64,000 nucleotides of DNA, taken from an uncultured Eubacteriales bacterium (GTDB lineage: Bacteria; Bacillota; Clostridia; Christensenellales; CAG-917). Below the pieces are notes generated by a model. The model saw only the letters and a list, made by a program, of their open reading frames with translations. It ran no database searches and had not been told where the DNA came from. Shown one piece after another: positions 24,417 through 33,434 of the stretch. The position numbers and the translations under genes are program-made. Location: contig URNP01000002.1 in the NCBI GenBank assembly GCA_900549225.1, forward strand, positions 1 through 64,000, given 5' to 3'. Numbering within the stretch: position 1 is the stretch's first letter; each line of letters opens with the position of its first letter.

Positions 24417-25250
24417 TTATTTGATGTCCCTCTTTTCAAAGGTGAAATATCCAATAAGCGTTGCGATTGCGGTGTAGACAATCGGCATAACCGTTGCGGC
24501 GACAACTTCTGCCGTCGAGAGTTTATCTGCGCTCGTTGCGATGCTCGTTTGCTGCATTGGCAGGAATATCGTCCAATCGAGGTTGTTGCCGTCGGTATTG
24601 TCGATGCTCAATATCGTCGTGATGACGCTGACGATTATATTGAGAAGCAGATATAGCGCGATGCTCGTTGCAATCGACGTGCCGGTCGAACGGCAAAGAA
24701 AGTTTATCATCACAAAAATCGATACGCTTGCGATTCCTGCAAGAAGTTGGAGGGCAAAGTTGCGCATAAGCGTTGCAAAGTTTGCGCCTGTAAATCCGCC
24801 GGGGCTTCCGCTGATTGCAAAGAATATTCCGCTCAGAAGAAGTGCAAAGCACATATAGACTATCAAAAGGCATACTAGCGAGAGCCATTTTGAGAAATAC
24901 GTGTTAACACGCTTCGTGCCTCTTGCAGTGGTGAGCGCGATATATCCGCATGAAAAGTCTTTGCCGATGAAAATGCACGCTACGATTGCAATGAAAAGTT
25001 CAACGTTCGCAGTCGACGACGAGCCGAAAAGCATACTCGTTGCGAATGTATTGAGAAAATGAACGGTTGCACCGATTTCGGGTGCTTGCTCGGGCGGTGT
25101 GGCGTTTACGATTCTGATACCTATCCAGTACGCCGCAAACGACAAGAACGTAAGCACGAACATTATAATGAGAGATATCCAGACGCTTTTAAGTTTCCTA
25201 AGTCTGTATACGTCGCTTGTTAAAGCCAAAGAAAACGAATTATCCTTCAT
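24417..25250 (-). CDS. ABC-2 type transporter permease
   Basis: A 277-residue membrane protein with six predicted helices: about 22-42, 65-80, 105-125, 140-165, 175-200 and 245-265. The N-terminal cytosolic stretch precedes SVWISLIIMFVLTFLSF. It contains GKDFSCGYIALTTARGTKR, typical of ABC-2 permeases of the bacitracin/lantibiotic self-protection type. The start ATG 25250 lies inside the 3' end of the ATPase gene (11-base overlap), so the two are coupled. The cargo is unknown; peptide export or resistance is the common role. After its TAA the same frame stays open for a further 27 codons to 24333; see findings. Confidence 0.85.
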   Translation of the reverse strand: MKDNSFSLALTSDVYRLRKLKSVWISLIIMFVLTFLSFAAYWIGIRIVNATPPEQAPEIGATVHFLNTFATSMLFGSSSTANVELFIAIVACIFIGKDFSCGYIALTTARGTKRVNTYFSKWLSLVCLLIVYMCFALLLSGIFFAISGSPGGFTGANFATLMRNFALQLLAGIASVSIFVMINFLCRSTGTSIATSIALYLLLNIIVSVITTILSIDNTDGNNLDWTIFLPMQQTSIATSADKLSTAEVVAATVMPIVYTAIATLIGYFTFEKRDIK

Positions 25251-26163
25251 TTTTGATACCTCCCATAAGCGAAATAAAAGTCGACTCCAAATCGCCTTGA
25301 CACTCTGATATGCTTAAAACCGTAACGTTGGCGTCCGAGAAAAGTTTTGCGACTTGAGGAATCCCTTTGGATAAGTCGTAAAGCGCAAGGGTGTTGTATG
25401 GGAGAATCTCAAAGTCGTGGGCGTGATAGTTTTCGACTACGACGTTGAGCGCAACCTTCAAATCGTCCACGACGACTTTGATATAAGGTCTGCAAAGTTC
25501 TTCAAGGTCGCTTTGGCGCATTTCCTTGACGAGTTTTCCTCCTTCGATGACACCGTAGCAAGTCGCGAGTTTCTGAAGTTCAGCAAGAAGGTGCGAAGAA
25601 ATGAGAATCGTGACGTTATCCTCTTTGTTGAGTCGTTGAAGAAGTTCGCGCACCTCGAATATGCCCGTTGGATCGAGTCCGTTTACGGGCTCGTCGAGAA
25701 TGAGTATGCTCGGATCGTTTATCAAAGCAACCGCAATTGCAAGACGTTGTTTCATTCCGAGTGAATAATTTTTGACTTTTGTGGGGTTGTTCGGGTCAAG
25801 ACCGACTTTGTGAAGAATATCTTTAAGTTTTTCTTCGTTGGTTACTCCGAGAGCATATCCCATCGATTTCATATTTTCGAGCGCGGTAAGGTGAGTCGAT
25901 AGGGCAGGGGAGTCGACGATAGATCCGATTTTTCTGCGCTCGTAGGCAAGTGCGTCGGGAGTGTTTGCTCCGATAATACGTACCTCGCCACTCGTTTGAT
26001 TTGCAAGACCGAGAAGAATTCTGATAAGTGTAGTTTTTCCCGCTCCGTTTCTTCCGACCAAGCCGTATATGTCGCCTTCGCGTACGCAGAGACTTACGTC
26101 GTCGAGAACGACTTTGTCTTTGCCGTATTTCTTCGTTAAATGCGAAGTTTCAAAAACGTTCAT
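25240..26163 (-). CDS. ABC transporter ATP-binding protein
   Basis: A 307-residue ABC ATPase of the BcrA/CcmA type. Walker A GRNGAGKT at 37-44, signature YSLGMKQR, Walker B SILILDEPVNGLDP, and the H-loop ISSHLL. The C-terminal 90 residues form the accessory domain common in lantibiotic and bacitracin exporters. It pairs with the downstream permease as a dimeric exporter at the cytoplasmic membrane. GAGGT precedes the ATG, and an extended -10 promoter lies at 26191-26219. Three copies of an ACGAATCGTGT palindrome lie upstream and may be operators. Confidence 0.93.
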   Translation of the reverse strand: MNVFETSHLTKKYGKDKVVLDDVSLCVREGDIYGLVGRNGAGKTTLIRILLGLANQTSGEVRIIGANTPDALAYERRKIGSIVDSPALSTHLTALENMKSMGYALGVTNEEKLKDILHKVGLDPNNPTKVKNYSLGMKQRLAIAVALINDPSILILDEPVNGLDPTGIFEVRELLQRLNKEDNVTILISSHLLAELQKLATCYGVIEGGKLVKEMRQSDLEELCRPYIKVVVDDLKVALNVVVENYHAHDFEILPYNTLALYDLSKGIPQVAKLFSDANVTVLSISECQGDLESTFISLMGGIKNEG

Positions 26164-26190
26164 ATTGTACCTCGTTTTTTTGATAATCTA

Positions 26191-26219
26191 ATTATACCAC
26201 TTTTTGAGCATAAGTCCAT
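26191..26219 (-). promoter_or_regulatory. Promoter of the ABC exporter operon
   Basis: Minus strand: perfect TATAAT with an extended TG, and a weak -35 ATGGAC 17 bp upstream. The weak -35 suits activator control, which is inference. Confidence 0.55.
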
Positions 26220-26272
26220 TTGTGATTGTAAATCTCCGAATTATTAAGTGCGATTTAATAAAAACGCAAATA

Positions 26273-26418
26273 TACACGAATCGTGTACAATGATTTTCAA
26301 ATACGAATCGTGTACCCAATGTTAAATAAAAATGCGAAAATATACAAAATTTAAGCAAAAACGTACAATATTAGTTAAAAAATGCACGAAAAGTGTGATA
26401 TAGTATACGAATCGTGTT
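26273..26418. promoter_or_regulatory. Three copies of an ACGAATCGTGT palindromic motif
   Basis: The perfect odd palindrome TACACGAATCGTGTA is at 26273-26287; TACGAATCGTGT recurs at 26302-26313 and 26406-26417. They are probable protein-binding sites upstream of the ABC exporter promoter, in otherwise AT-rich DNA. The rest of the gap to the tRNA shows nothing else. Confidence 0.5.
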
Positions 26419-26505
26419 GTGAAGTCGATTTTGAATTTGTTAATGTTATTGGTTTGCGTATGCTTGTGCTCAAGTGAACTTTTGGAATCTCAAACCTATG
26501 ATCGA

Positions 26506-26532
26506 ATAAAAAAAGCACGCCGAAGAGCGTGC
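26506..26532 (-). terminator. Terminator of tRNA-Gly
   Basis: Minus strand: GCACGC / GCGTGC stem followed by seven T residues, starting 6 bases after the tRNA end. Confidence 0.85.
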
Positions 26533-26537
26533 AATAT

Positions 26538-26611
26538 TGGAGCGGGCGATGAGAATCGAACTCACGACTAAAGCTTGGGAAGCTTTCGTTTTACCATTAA
26601 ACTACGCCCGC
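26538..26611 (-). tRNA. tRNA-Gly (anticodon CCC)
   Basis: A 74-base cloverleaf on the minus strand including an encoded CCA. Acceptor GCGGGCG/CGCCCGC, D-arm with AATGGTAAAAC, anticodon stem AAAGC/GCTTT with loop TTCCCAA giving CCC, and T-arm TGAGTTCGATTCTCA. The anticodon reads GGG glycine codons. It has its own promoter and terminator. The glycyl-tRNA synthetase that charges it is at 53701. Confidence 0.96.
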
Positions 26612-26623
26612 ATTTACGTTTTG

Positions 26624-26651
26624 ATTGTATCACGCCGATTGATTTTGTCAA
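26624..26651 (-). promoter_or_regulatory. Sigma-A promoter of tRNA-Gly
   Basis: Minus strand: TTGACA, 16 bp, TACAAT with an extended -10 TG. Confidence 0.75.
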
Positions 26652-26679
26652 ACATTTTAGCGACTTTGTGTCAATTCTG

Positions 26680-26708
26680 TTGCGTTTTGACTGCGCTTAT
26701 ATTATACT
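26680..26708 (+). promoter_or_regulatory. Sigma-A promoter of ileS
   Basis: TTGCGT, 17 bp, TATACT. The leader is only about 30 bases, so there is no room for a T-box. Confidence 0.6.
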
Positions 26709-26745
26709 TAAAAATCTATAAAAGAATTTACATTCAGAGGACAAT

Positions 26746-29700
26746 ATGTACAAACCTGTTGAAACAAATTTGAATTTCGTCGATCGCGAAAAGGAGGTTC
26801 TCGCTTTTTGGAAAGAGGAGAACATTTTTGAAAAGAGCGTAAAAAAGAACGAAGGTAATCCCGAATTTAGTTTTTACGACGGTCCGCCCACTGCGAACGG
26901 TAAACCGCATATCGGACACATTCTCACTCGCGTTATGAAGGATATTATCCCTCGCTACAAGACGATGAAGGGTTATCACGTTTTGCGCAAAGCGGGTTGG
27001 GATACTCACGGTCTGCCCGTGGAATTGGAAGTCGAAAAACAACTCGGCATCGACGGTAAGCAGGAAATCGAAAAGTACGGCATCGAGCCTTTTATCAAAA
27101 AATGTAAGGAATCCGTTTGGAAATACACCGACGAGTGGCAAAAAATGTCCGATCGTATCGGGTATTGGGCGGATATGCAAAATCCCTACGTCACTTACGA
27201 CAACAACTATATCGAGTCGGTATGGTGGGCTATCAAGCAGATGGCTGACAAGGGACTTATCTATAAAGGCTACAAAATCGTGCCGTATTGTCCTCGTTGC
27301 GGAACGGCTCTTTCCTCTCACGAAGTGGCGCAAGGCTACAAGGACGTTGAGGAAACTTCCGTTTTCGTCAAATTCAAAGTTAAAGGCATTGAAAACACGT
27401 ATTTCCTCGCTTGGACGACTACGCCTTGGACGCTTCCGTCTAACGTCGCTCTTTGTATGAACGGCAAAGAGGACTATACGAAGATTCAAGTCGGAGAGGA
27501 GTTTTATATCCTCGCAGACGCTTTGATTCCGTCCTTGTTCAAAGATGAAAACGAGTACGTCAAAATCGACACGAAAAAGGGTTGCGAATACGAATTCGTA
27601 GAATACGAACCGCTTTTCGATTACGACACGGGCGCAAAGGAAAAGGCGCACTATATCACCAACGATTCTTACGTCACGCTCACCGACGGCACGGGCATCG
27701 TGCATATCGCGCCCGCATTTGGCGAGGATGACAGCAAAGTCGGCAAAAAGTACGGTTTGCCTTTCGTTCAGATGGTTGACGACAGAGGCAGATTCAAAGA
27801 CGCCGTATACGACTTCAAAGGCTTGTTCTGCAAGGACGCAGACAAGTATATTATCGAGAAACTTAAGGGCGAAAACAAACTGTTCAAGGCAATGAAATTC
27901 ACCCATAGTTATCCCTTCTGCTGGAGATGCGACACGCCGCTTCTTTACTACGCTCGCTCGAGTTGGTTTGTAAAAATGACCGCTGTAAAAGAGCAACTTC
28001 TCGCTTCCAACGATTCGGTCAATTGGATGCCCGAAACCATCAAAAATGGCAGAATGGGCAACTTCCTTGAAAACGTCATCGATTGGGGCATTTCAAGAGA
28101 AAGATATTGGGGCACGCCGCTTCCGATTTGGGTGTGCAACAAGTGCGGAAAGGTGCACGTCATCGGCTCTCGCGAGGAATTGCGCGAAAAAGCGCATCTC
28201 GATCACGACGTCGAATTGCATCGTCCGTATATCGACGAGGTAAAGTGGGAGTGCGAATGCGGCGGCGAAATGGTGCGTACACCCGAAGTGCTCGACTGCT
28301 GGTTCGACTCGGGATCTATGCCTTTTGCTCAATGGCACTATCCGTTTGAAAATAGGGATATTTTCGAGAAAGTTTTTCCCGCAGACTTCATTTCGGAGGC
28401 TATCGACCAAACGAGAGGTTGGTTCTACACGCTTCTTGCCGTAAGCACGGTGCTTTTCGGTCGCGCTCCGTTCAAAAACTGTATAGTTCTCGGTCACGTC
28501 AACGACAAAGACGGCATCAAAATGTCCAAACATAAGGGCAACGTCGTCGATCCGTGGACGGTGCTCGACAAGCAAGGCGCAGACGCTACGAGATGGTATT
28601 TCTACACCACGAGCGCACCGTGGCTTCCTTCGAGATTCCACGCAGACGCAGTGAGCGAAACCCAACGCAAGTTTATGGGTACGCTTTGGAACACCTATGC
28701 GTTCTTCGTTCTGTACGCAGAAATCGACAAATTCAATCCCACGGAGCATAGACTCGAGGATCAGAAACTCACCATTATGGACAGATGGATCCTCTCTTGC
28801 CTTAACTCGCTCATCAAGACCGTTGACGAGGGATTGGAACAATACAAAATCACCGAAACTTCGCGCGCAATCGGAGAGTTTGTTGACAACCTTTCCAACT
28901 GGTACGTCCGTCGTTCGCGCGAGCGTTTCTGGGGAAGCGAGATGAGCAAGAGTAAAGAGGCGGCGTATACGACGCTTTACACCGTGCTCTCTACGCTCTC
29001 GAAGATTCTTGCCCCGTACACGCCGTTTATGGCAGAGAGTATGTATCGCAACCTCGTGTGCAACTTCGATAAGGACGCTCCCGAAAGCGTACATCTTTGT
29101 TCGTTCCCCGTTGCAGACGAGAAGTATATCGACAAGGAACTCGAAAACGGTATGGGCGACGTGCTCAAACTCGTCGTTCTCGGCAGAGCCGCAAGAAACG
29201 CCTCCAACCTCAAGAACAGACAGCCGCTTTCCAAACTTTTCTACAACGGCAGATACGAACTCTCAAACGACCTCAAAGAACTCGTCGAGAACGAACTCAA
29301 CGTCAAGTCCGTTGAGGTGTCGGGCGACAGTAACGTGTTCGTAAGTTACGATTTGAAGCCGCAACTTCGCACGCTCGGACCGAAATACGGCAGTTTGCTC
29401 GGCAAAATCAGAGAGGTTTTGCAGGCAAGAGCCAACGAAATCGTGTCCGCAATCAAGTCTCACGGTTTGTTTAAGGCAGACGTTGACGGCAGAGAAGTGG
29501 AACTTTCTAAAGACGACTTGCTCATCAGCATGAAGAACAAAGAAGGATATTCGAGCGAAAGCGACGGAGAAACCACCGTGGTTTTGGATACTCAACTCAC
29601 CGACGACCTCATTTTCGAGGGTGCGGAGCGTGAAATCGTGTCCAAGATTCAGACTATGAGAAAGGAAGCAGGCTTCGAGGTGACCGACCATATCGTCGTC

Positions 29701-29856
29701 GGATACAAGGCTGAGGGCATTGCGCTCAAAGTGTTTGAGAAAGCGGACTTCCTCTCCGACGTGCTTGCAGACTCAATTTCCACAACCATCGACGGTTTTG
29801 CAAAAGACTGCGATATAAACGGCGACAACGTCACTATCTCGGTGAAAAGAATCTGA
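26746..29856 (+). CDS. ileS: Isoleucyl-tRNA synthetase, type 2
   Basis: A 1036-residue class Ia synthetase that charges tRNA-Ile. The HIGH motif is in NGKPHIGHILTRV near residue 55, the editing (CP1) domain carries WTTTPWTLPSN, and the KMSKS motif is KMSKHKGNVVD. The long C-terminal region lacks an obvious terminal zinc finger. The KMSKHKGN form, SYPFCWRC and this length fit the eukaryote-like type 2 IleRS, a group often intrinsically less sensitive to mupirocin (known of the type, not shown here). AGAGGACA precedes the ATG. The stop TGA overlaps the next gene's ATG by one base. Confidence 0.97.
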   Translation: MYKPVETNLNFVDREKEVLAFWKEENIFEKSVKKNEGNPEFSFYDGPPTANGKPHIGHILTRVMKDIIPRYKTMKGYHVLRKAGWDTHGLPVELEVEKQLGIDGKQEIEKYGIEPFIKKCKESVWKYTDEWQKMSDRIGYWADMQNPYVTYDNNYIESVWWAIKQMADKGLIYKGYKIVPYCPRCGTALSSHEVAQGYKDVEETSVFVKFKVKGIENTYFLAWTTTPWTLPSNVALCMNGKEDYTKIQVGEEFYILADALIPSLFKDENEYVKIDTKKGCEYEFVEYEPLFDYDTGAKEKAHYITNDSYVTLTDGTGIVHIAPAFGEDDSKVGKKYGLPFVQMVDDRGRFKDAVYDFKGLFCKDADKYIIEKLKGENKLFKAMKFTHSYPFCWRCDTPLLYYARSSWFVKMTAVKEQLLASNDSVNWMPETIKNGRMGNFLENVIDWGISRERYWGTPLPIWVCNKCGKVHVIGSREELREKAHLDHDVELHRPYIDEVKWECECGGEMVRTPEVLDCWFDSGSMPFAQWHYPFENRDIFEKVFPADFISEAIDQTRGWFYTLLAVSTVLFGRAPFKNCIVLGHVNDKDGIKMSKHKGNVVDPWTVLDKQGADATRWYFYTTSAPWLPSRFHADAVSETQRKFMGTLWNTYAFFVLYAEIDKFNPTEHRLEDQKLTIMDRWILSCLNSLIKTVDEGLEQYKITETSRAIGEFVDNLSNWYVRRSRERFWGSEMSKSKEAAYTTLYTVLSTLSKILAPYTPFMAESMYRNLVCNFDKDAPESVHLCSFPVADEKYIDKELENGMGDVLKLVVLGRAARNASNLKNRQPLSKLFYNGRYELSNDLKELVENELNVKSVEVSGDSNVFVSYDLKPQLRTLGPKYGSLLGKIREVLQARANEIVSAIKSHGLFKADVDGREVELSKDDLLISMKNKEGYSSESDGETTVVLDTQLTDDLIFEGAEREIVSKIQTMRKEAGFEVTDHIVVGYKAEGIALKVFEKADFLSDVLADSISTTIDGFAKDCDINGDNVTISVKRI

Positions 29857-30716
29857 TGAAAATTGCTCCCGATTGGAAAGAATACAAGGTCATTGCCACA
29901 GGTGACGGCGAAAAACTCGAGAAGTGGGGGAATATTACCCTTCTTCGTCCCGATCCGCAAGTGATTTGGCATGCAAAAACGCCTCTTGCCGACTACAAGG
30001 GCGTTGACGCAGTGTACGAGCGTTCTCGCACGGGCGGTGGAATGTGGAAATTCCGCCGTAACGTACCGTCCGAGTTTACGCTGTCCTGGCGCGACTTGAC
30101 CTTTTCGTTGAAACTTATGGGTTTCAAACACACGGGGCTTTTTCCCGAACAAGCCGTCAATTGGGACAGAATGATGAAACTCATCAAAGAGTCGGGCAGG
30201 GAAATTTCCGTGCTCAACCTGTTCGGATATACCGGCGCGGCGTCGGTGGCGTGTCTTAAGGCGGGCGCAAAAGTGTGCCACGTCGACAGCGCAAAAGCGA
30301 TGGTCGAGCGCGCAGGCGAAAACGTGAGGTTGAGCGGTCTTGACAATTCGGGTATGAGATATATCATCGATGACTGCTTCAAGTTCTGCCAAAGAGAGAT
30401 AAGAAGAGGAAAAAAATACGACGCGATTATCCTCGATCCGCCAAGTTTCGGAAGAGGTCCGAACGGCGAAAAATGGAAGATTGAAGAGGGTATATCCGAA
30501 CTTTGCGAACTCGTTGCAAATCTGCTCTCCGACAATCCGCTCTTCGTGTGCCTCAACTCGTACACGACGGGATTGCAACCGACGGTTATGGCAAACATAC
30601 TCAAACTTACGCTTCCTAAAAACGCAATCATCGACGCGGACGAAATCGGACTCGCAACCGAAGAAGGACTCGTTCTACCACAAGGTTGCACGGCGTTTGC
30701 TACGTTTGAAAAATGA
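29856..30716 (+). CDS. Class I SAM-dependent methyltransferase, RlmI/PF10672-like
   Basis: A 286-residue methyltransferase resembling the 23S rRNA (cytosine-5) methyltransferases but lacking the N-terminal PUA domain of RlmI. SAM motif I is VLNLFGYTGAASVACLKAGA, motif II HVDSAKAMVERA, and the active-site segment is AIILDPPSFGRGP. The probable substrate is rRNA; the exact base is not known. It is coupled to ileS by TGATG overlap, so it is in the same operon, followed 106 bases later by the pseudouridine synthase gene, giving an RNA-modification cluster. Confidence 0.85.
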   Translation: MKIAPDWKEYKVIATGDGEKLEKWGNITLLRPDPQVIWHAKTPLADYKGVDAVYERSRTGGGMWKFRRNVPSEFTLSWRDLTFSLKLMGFKHTGLFPEQAVNWDRMMKLIKESGREISVLNLFGYTGAASVACLKAGAKVCHVDSAKAMVERAGENVRLSGLDNSGMRYIIDDCFKFCQREIRRGKKYDAIILDPPSFGRGPNGEKWKIEEGISELCELVANLLSDNPLFVCLNSYTTGLQPTVMANILKLTLPKNAIIDADEIGLATEEGLVLPQGCTAFATFEK

Positions 30717-30822
30717 ACTGCGACGGCAATCAAACCGATTAGATACTCGAAAAGGTAACTGCTGCTCGGCAAAGAAAAGCGCAAAAGACAATCAAGCAAA
30801 AATCAACATATAGGATAAATTT

Positions 30823-31539
30823 ATGACATATCAGGACCTTAAAATCGTATACGAAGACAACCACATTCTCGTTGTCGTCAAACCCTACGACGTACCCGTT
30901 CAGGCGGACGAGAGCGGCGATGCGGATATGCTCACTTTGCTCAAACAATATCTCGTTGAGAAGTACAACAAGCCGGGAGACGCTTATCTCGGACTCGTGC
31001 ATAGACTCGACAGACCCACGGGCGGCGTTATGGTGTTTGCAAAAACTTCAAAAGCCGCGTCAAGACTTTGCGAGGCAATCCGCGACGGCGGCGTCGAAAA
31101 GAGATATCTTGCAATCGTGGACGGCGCACCGAGATACAGCGCAGACAAATTGACTTGCTATCTCAAAAAGTTCCCCGATACCAACACGGTGAAGGTCGTT
31201 CCTGCTCTCTCGGAGGGTGCAAAATATGCCGAACTCGACTATAAGGTGCTTTGCAAGAAAACCGACGTGAGCCTTTTGATGGTGAATCTCGTCACGGGGC
31301 GCGGTCATCAAATCCGCGTGCAACTTGCAAATATGGGCAATCCTATCGTCGGTGACAAGAAGTATGGAAATAAGGCACAGAGCAAATATCCGCTCTGTCT
31401 TTGGGCGACGGAACTCCGCTTTGCTCATCCCGTGAGCGGAAAAGAGATGGTTTTCAGAGTTTATCCGCCGGAAGTCGCACCTTGGACGCTTTTCGATATG
31501 GACGCGTTTTTGAACATAACCATAAAGAATTGCTATTAA
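30823..31539 (+). CDS. RluA-family pseudouridine synthase
   Basis: A 238-residue stand-alone catalytic domain without an S4 domain. The catalytic Asp63 is in LVHRLDRPTGGVMVFAKT; other family motifs are ILVVVKPYDVP near the N-terminus and VTGRGHQIRVQLANMGNPIVGD. It isomerises uridine in rRNA or tRNA; the target site is not predictable. TAGGATAAATTT precedes the ATG. It is probably the last gene of the ileS operon and is followed by a strong terminator at 31569. Confidence 0.94.
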   Translation: MTYQDLKIVYEDNHILVVVKPYDVPVQADESGDADMLTLLKQYLVEKYNKPGDAYLGLVHRLDRPTGGVMVFAKTSKAASRLCEAIRDGGVEKRYLAIVDGAPRYSADKLTCYLKKFPDTNTVKVVPALSEGAKYAELDYKVLCKKTDVSLLMVNLVTGRGHQIRVQLANMGNPIVGDKKYGNKAQSKYPLCLWATELRFAHPVSGKEMVFRVYPPEVAPWTLFDMDAFLNITIKNCY

Positions 31540-31568
31540 TTTGCATTTTGAAAACATATTTATAGAAC

Positions 31569-31601
31569 AAAAAAGCGATGCTTTGCTGCATCGCTTTTTT
31601 G
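31569..31601 (+). terminator. Terminator of the ileS operon
   Basis: Stem AAAAAAGCGATGC / GCATCGCTTTTTT with a 6-base loop. The remaining bases to 31805 are AT-rich, with a small GCCGA/TCGGC-type hairpin and a T run that probably end the opposing gene. Confidence 0.88.
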
Positions 31602-31805
31602 TGATACAAGATATGGAAGAGAATTAGGTTGTATAGTGAATATGAGATAAAAGAGGTAAAATTTGAAAAATTAATGTTGAAACCTCTTTGAATCGTGATA
31701 TTTTTGCGGTAATCGCCGATTTTGAGTCGGCATTTTTGCAATTTTGCAATGCAAAAAAAACCGCATCGTTCGGCAAAACCTTTTTTTGTTTAGTTTTTGT
31801 GGGGT

Positions 31806-32294
31806 TTACAGATTTTTTGCGACGAAGTACTTGTCGTCTTGGATTCGCTTGTATATCGAACCGATATATTTGTCGTTTGAAAACTCTTCTTCCAATTTCC
31901 TTTCTCCGTAACCAAGTGAAGATAGGATTTTGGCAAATTCGTTTTCGGCTGTTTCGAGACGTCTGAAAGTGGTGCGCATTGCGATATTTTGCGACTCGGA
32001 GATTTCGTTGAAAGTCCGTTTGTTTATCATTCTGTCCACGAGAATATCGCGTGATTTTTCTTTCATCTGCTTAAGCGCTTCGTTGATGAGGTATCGTAAA
32101 TTGACGATTTTCCGTTTTTCGTCGGTCAGTGCGATGATTTCACTAATTAATTGCTCGTTGCTTACACCGATTTTCAAGTGTCTGCTCTGAAAACTCGATT
32201 TTACGCGACTTTCGATGCCGAAGTTCAGTTCTTTTACGATTTTCGGTAAAAGGACATAAGCAACAAGCACCGTGTTGCTCCAATTTTTTTTCAT
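31806..32294 (-). CDS. Sigma-70 region 4-like helix-turn-helix protein of unknown function
   Basis: A 162-residue basic protein. Residues 78-130 (ALKQMKEKSRDILVDRMINK, then FNEISESQNIAMRTTFRRLE) look like a sigma region 4 helix-turn-helix. No region 2 is present, so it is not a complete sigma factor. The ends are distinctive: MKKNWSNTVLVAY and KYIGSIYKRIQDDKYFVAKN. I recall related proteins in other clostridia but know no tested function. A YlxM-like or sporulation accessory DNA-binding role is possible. GGAGGG precedes the ATG, and a promoter is at 32336-32365. Confidence 0.7.
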   Translation of the reverse strand: MKKNWSNTVLVAYVLLPKIVKELNFGIESRVKSSFQSRHLKIGVSNEQLISEIIALTDEKRKIVNLRYLINEALKQMKEKSRDILVDRMINKRTFNEISESQNIAMRTTFRRLETAENEFAKILSSLGYGERKLEEEFSNDKYIGSIYKRIQDDKYFVAKNL

Positions 32295-32335
32295 ATTTCC
32301 CTCCGAAATTGTTGGAAATTCATCCTTTTGGCTAC

Positions 32336-32365
32336 ACTATAAAAAATGAAAACGCAAAAAGTCAA
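32336..32365 (-). promoter_or_regulatory. Promoter of the sigma-like HTH gene
   Basis: Minus strand: TTGACT, 18 bp, TATAGT. Confidence 0.5.
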
Positions 32366-32409
32366 TATTTTATGTCACTTTTTCGTAAAAATTTTGAAAA
32401 GTTTTTTAC

Positions 32410-33372
32410 TTATAACGAAAATCCCAAAATATATGAGAAAATCATACTCAACGCGCACTGTGTGCCTTTCATCAAAAGCAATTCGAAAAACCTTACGCCG
32501 CACTTTGAAAGAAACGTATAGTTTTGCAGAGTGACCGACAATCCGCCAAGTGACACCGCTCCCGTGCAAAGCGTAACTCCAAGTTGTAAGTTTGCGCATT
32601 TCGAACATTCTATACTTGCTCTCGTCATTTCGATAAGGGAATAGACGCAGGACAATATCGGTTCTCTTGCGTTTCCCAGCCCCGAAAGTGCGTGCCGTAT
32701 GCCGACGAGTTCGAGCGTGTCGATAATCATTCCGCAAATCACGATATATCCGCCGACGTAGAGCATGTTTATCGTCGCTTTCGATATGGCTTTTGACAGT
32801 AACCCGTCAACGTCGTCGGTGCGAGCAAATACGTGTGCGTCTTGATCGGATTTTCTTTTTCTGTATATTAGCCCGTTTACGATTGCGCCGAGATAGTGCG
32901 CAACGAGAACGATAACTCCGACTTTGCCGTTCGAAAATATTGCGCCGCCTATCGTTCCGATCATAAAAACCGGCCCGGACGTTGAGCAGAACGAGCATAC
33001 GCTTTTGGCGTCTTTTTGCGTAATTGCGCCTGCTTCGTACAGTTCGTATATCGTGCTTGCGCCGACCGGATATCCGCATAGCATGCTTAAAAACAAAACG
33101 TATGCGCTTTCTTTTGGCGCGTTGTACATAAGTTTTACGCCTTTTGCACCCACTTTCGAGATTGCGCTCACTGCGCCCATATAGGTTAAAATCAACGAGC
33201 AAAAATAGAATGGAAAAAGAGAGGGAAGCACGCTCGAGGCAAACAAACTCAACCCTCGCCTTGCCGAGTCGAGATAATAGTCGGGTTTTGCGAGCATAAA
33301 GCCCATAAAAGCCGTTATCGCAACGCATGCGAGTATTTTGGGAATGTGTTCGTTTTTGAGATTTGAGTGCAT
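32410..33372 (-). CDS. ylbJ: Sporulation integral membrane protein YlbJ
   Basis: A 320-residue polytopic protein with about eight helices and the YlbJ / nucleoside-recognition-domain features LFASSVLPSLFPFYFCSLIL, MLCGYPVGASTIYELYEAG and CSFCSTSGPVFMIGTIGGAIF. In Bacillus, YlbJ is needed for spore cortex formation and is made in the mother cell. It sits next to tmcAL (ylbM), as in the Bacillus ylb cluster. The ATG directly follows a hairpin and T run at 33373-33406, and no ribosome binding site is visible. A start further inside the frame or a leaderless transcript are alternatives. Confidence 0.88.
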   Translation of the reverse strand: MHSNLKNEHIPKILACVAITAFMGFMLAKPDYYLDSARRGLSLFASSVLPSLFPFYFCSLILTYMGAVSAISKVGAKGVKLMYNAPKESAYVLFLSMLCGYPVGASTIYELYEAGAITQKDAKSVCSFCSTSGPVFMIGTIGGAIFSNGKVGVIVLVAHYLGAIVNGLIYRKRKSDQDAHVFARTDDVDGLLSKAISKATINMLYVGGYIVICGMIIDTLELVGIRHALSGLGNAREPILSCVYSLIEMTRASIECSKCANLQLGVTLCTGAVSLGGLSVTLQNYTFLSKCGVRFFELLLMKGTQCALSMIFSYILGFSL

Positions 33373-33406
33373 ATAAAAAGCATATTCGCTTGCCTTGCGA
33401 ATATGC
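33373..33406 (-). terminator. Terminator of tmcAL abutting the ylbJ start codon
   Basis: Minus strand: GCATATTCGC / GCGAATATGC with a 7-base loop, then TTTTTAT directly before the ylbJ ATG. Confidence 0.75.
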
Positions 33407-33434
33407 TCATCGTAAACGGTGATTACAAGTGTGA

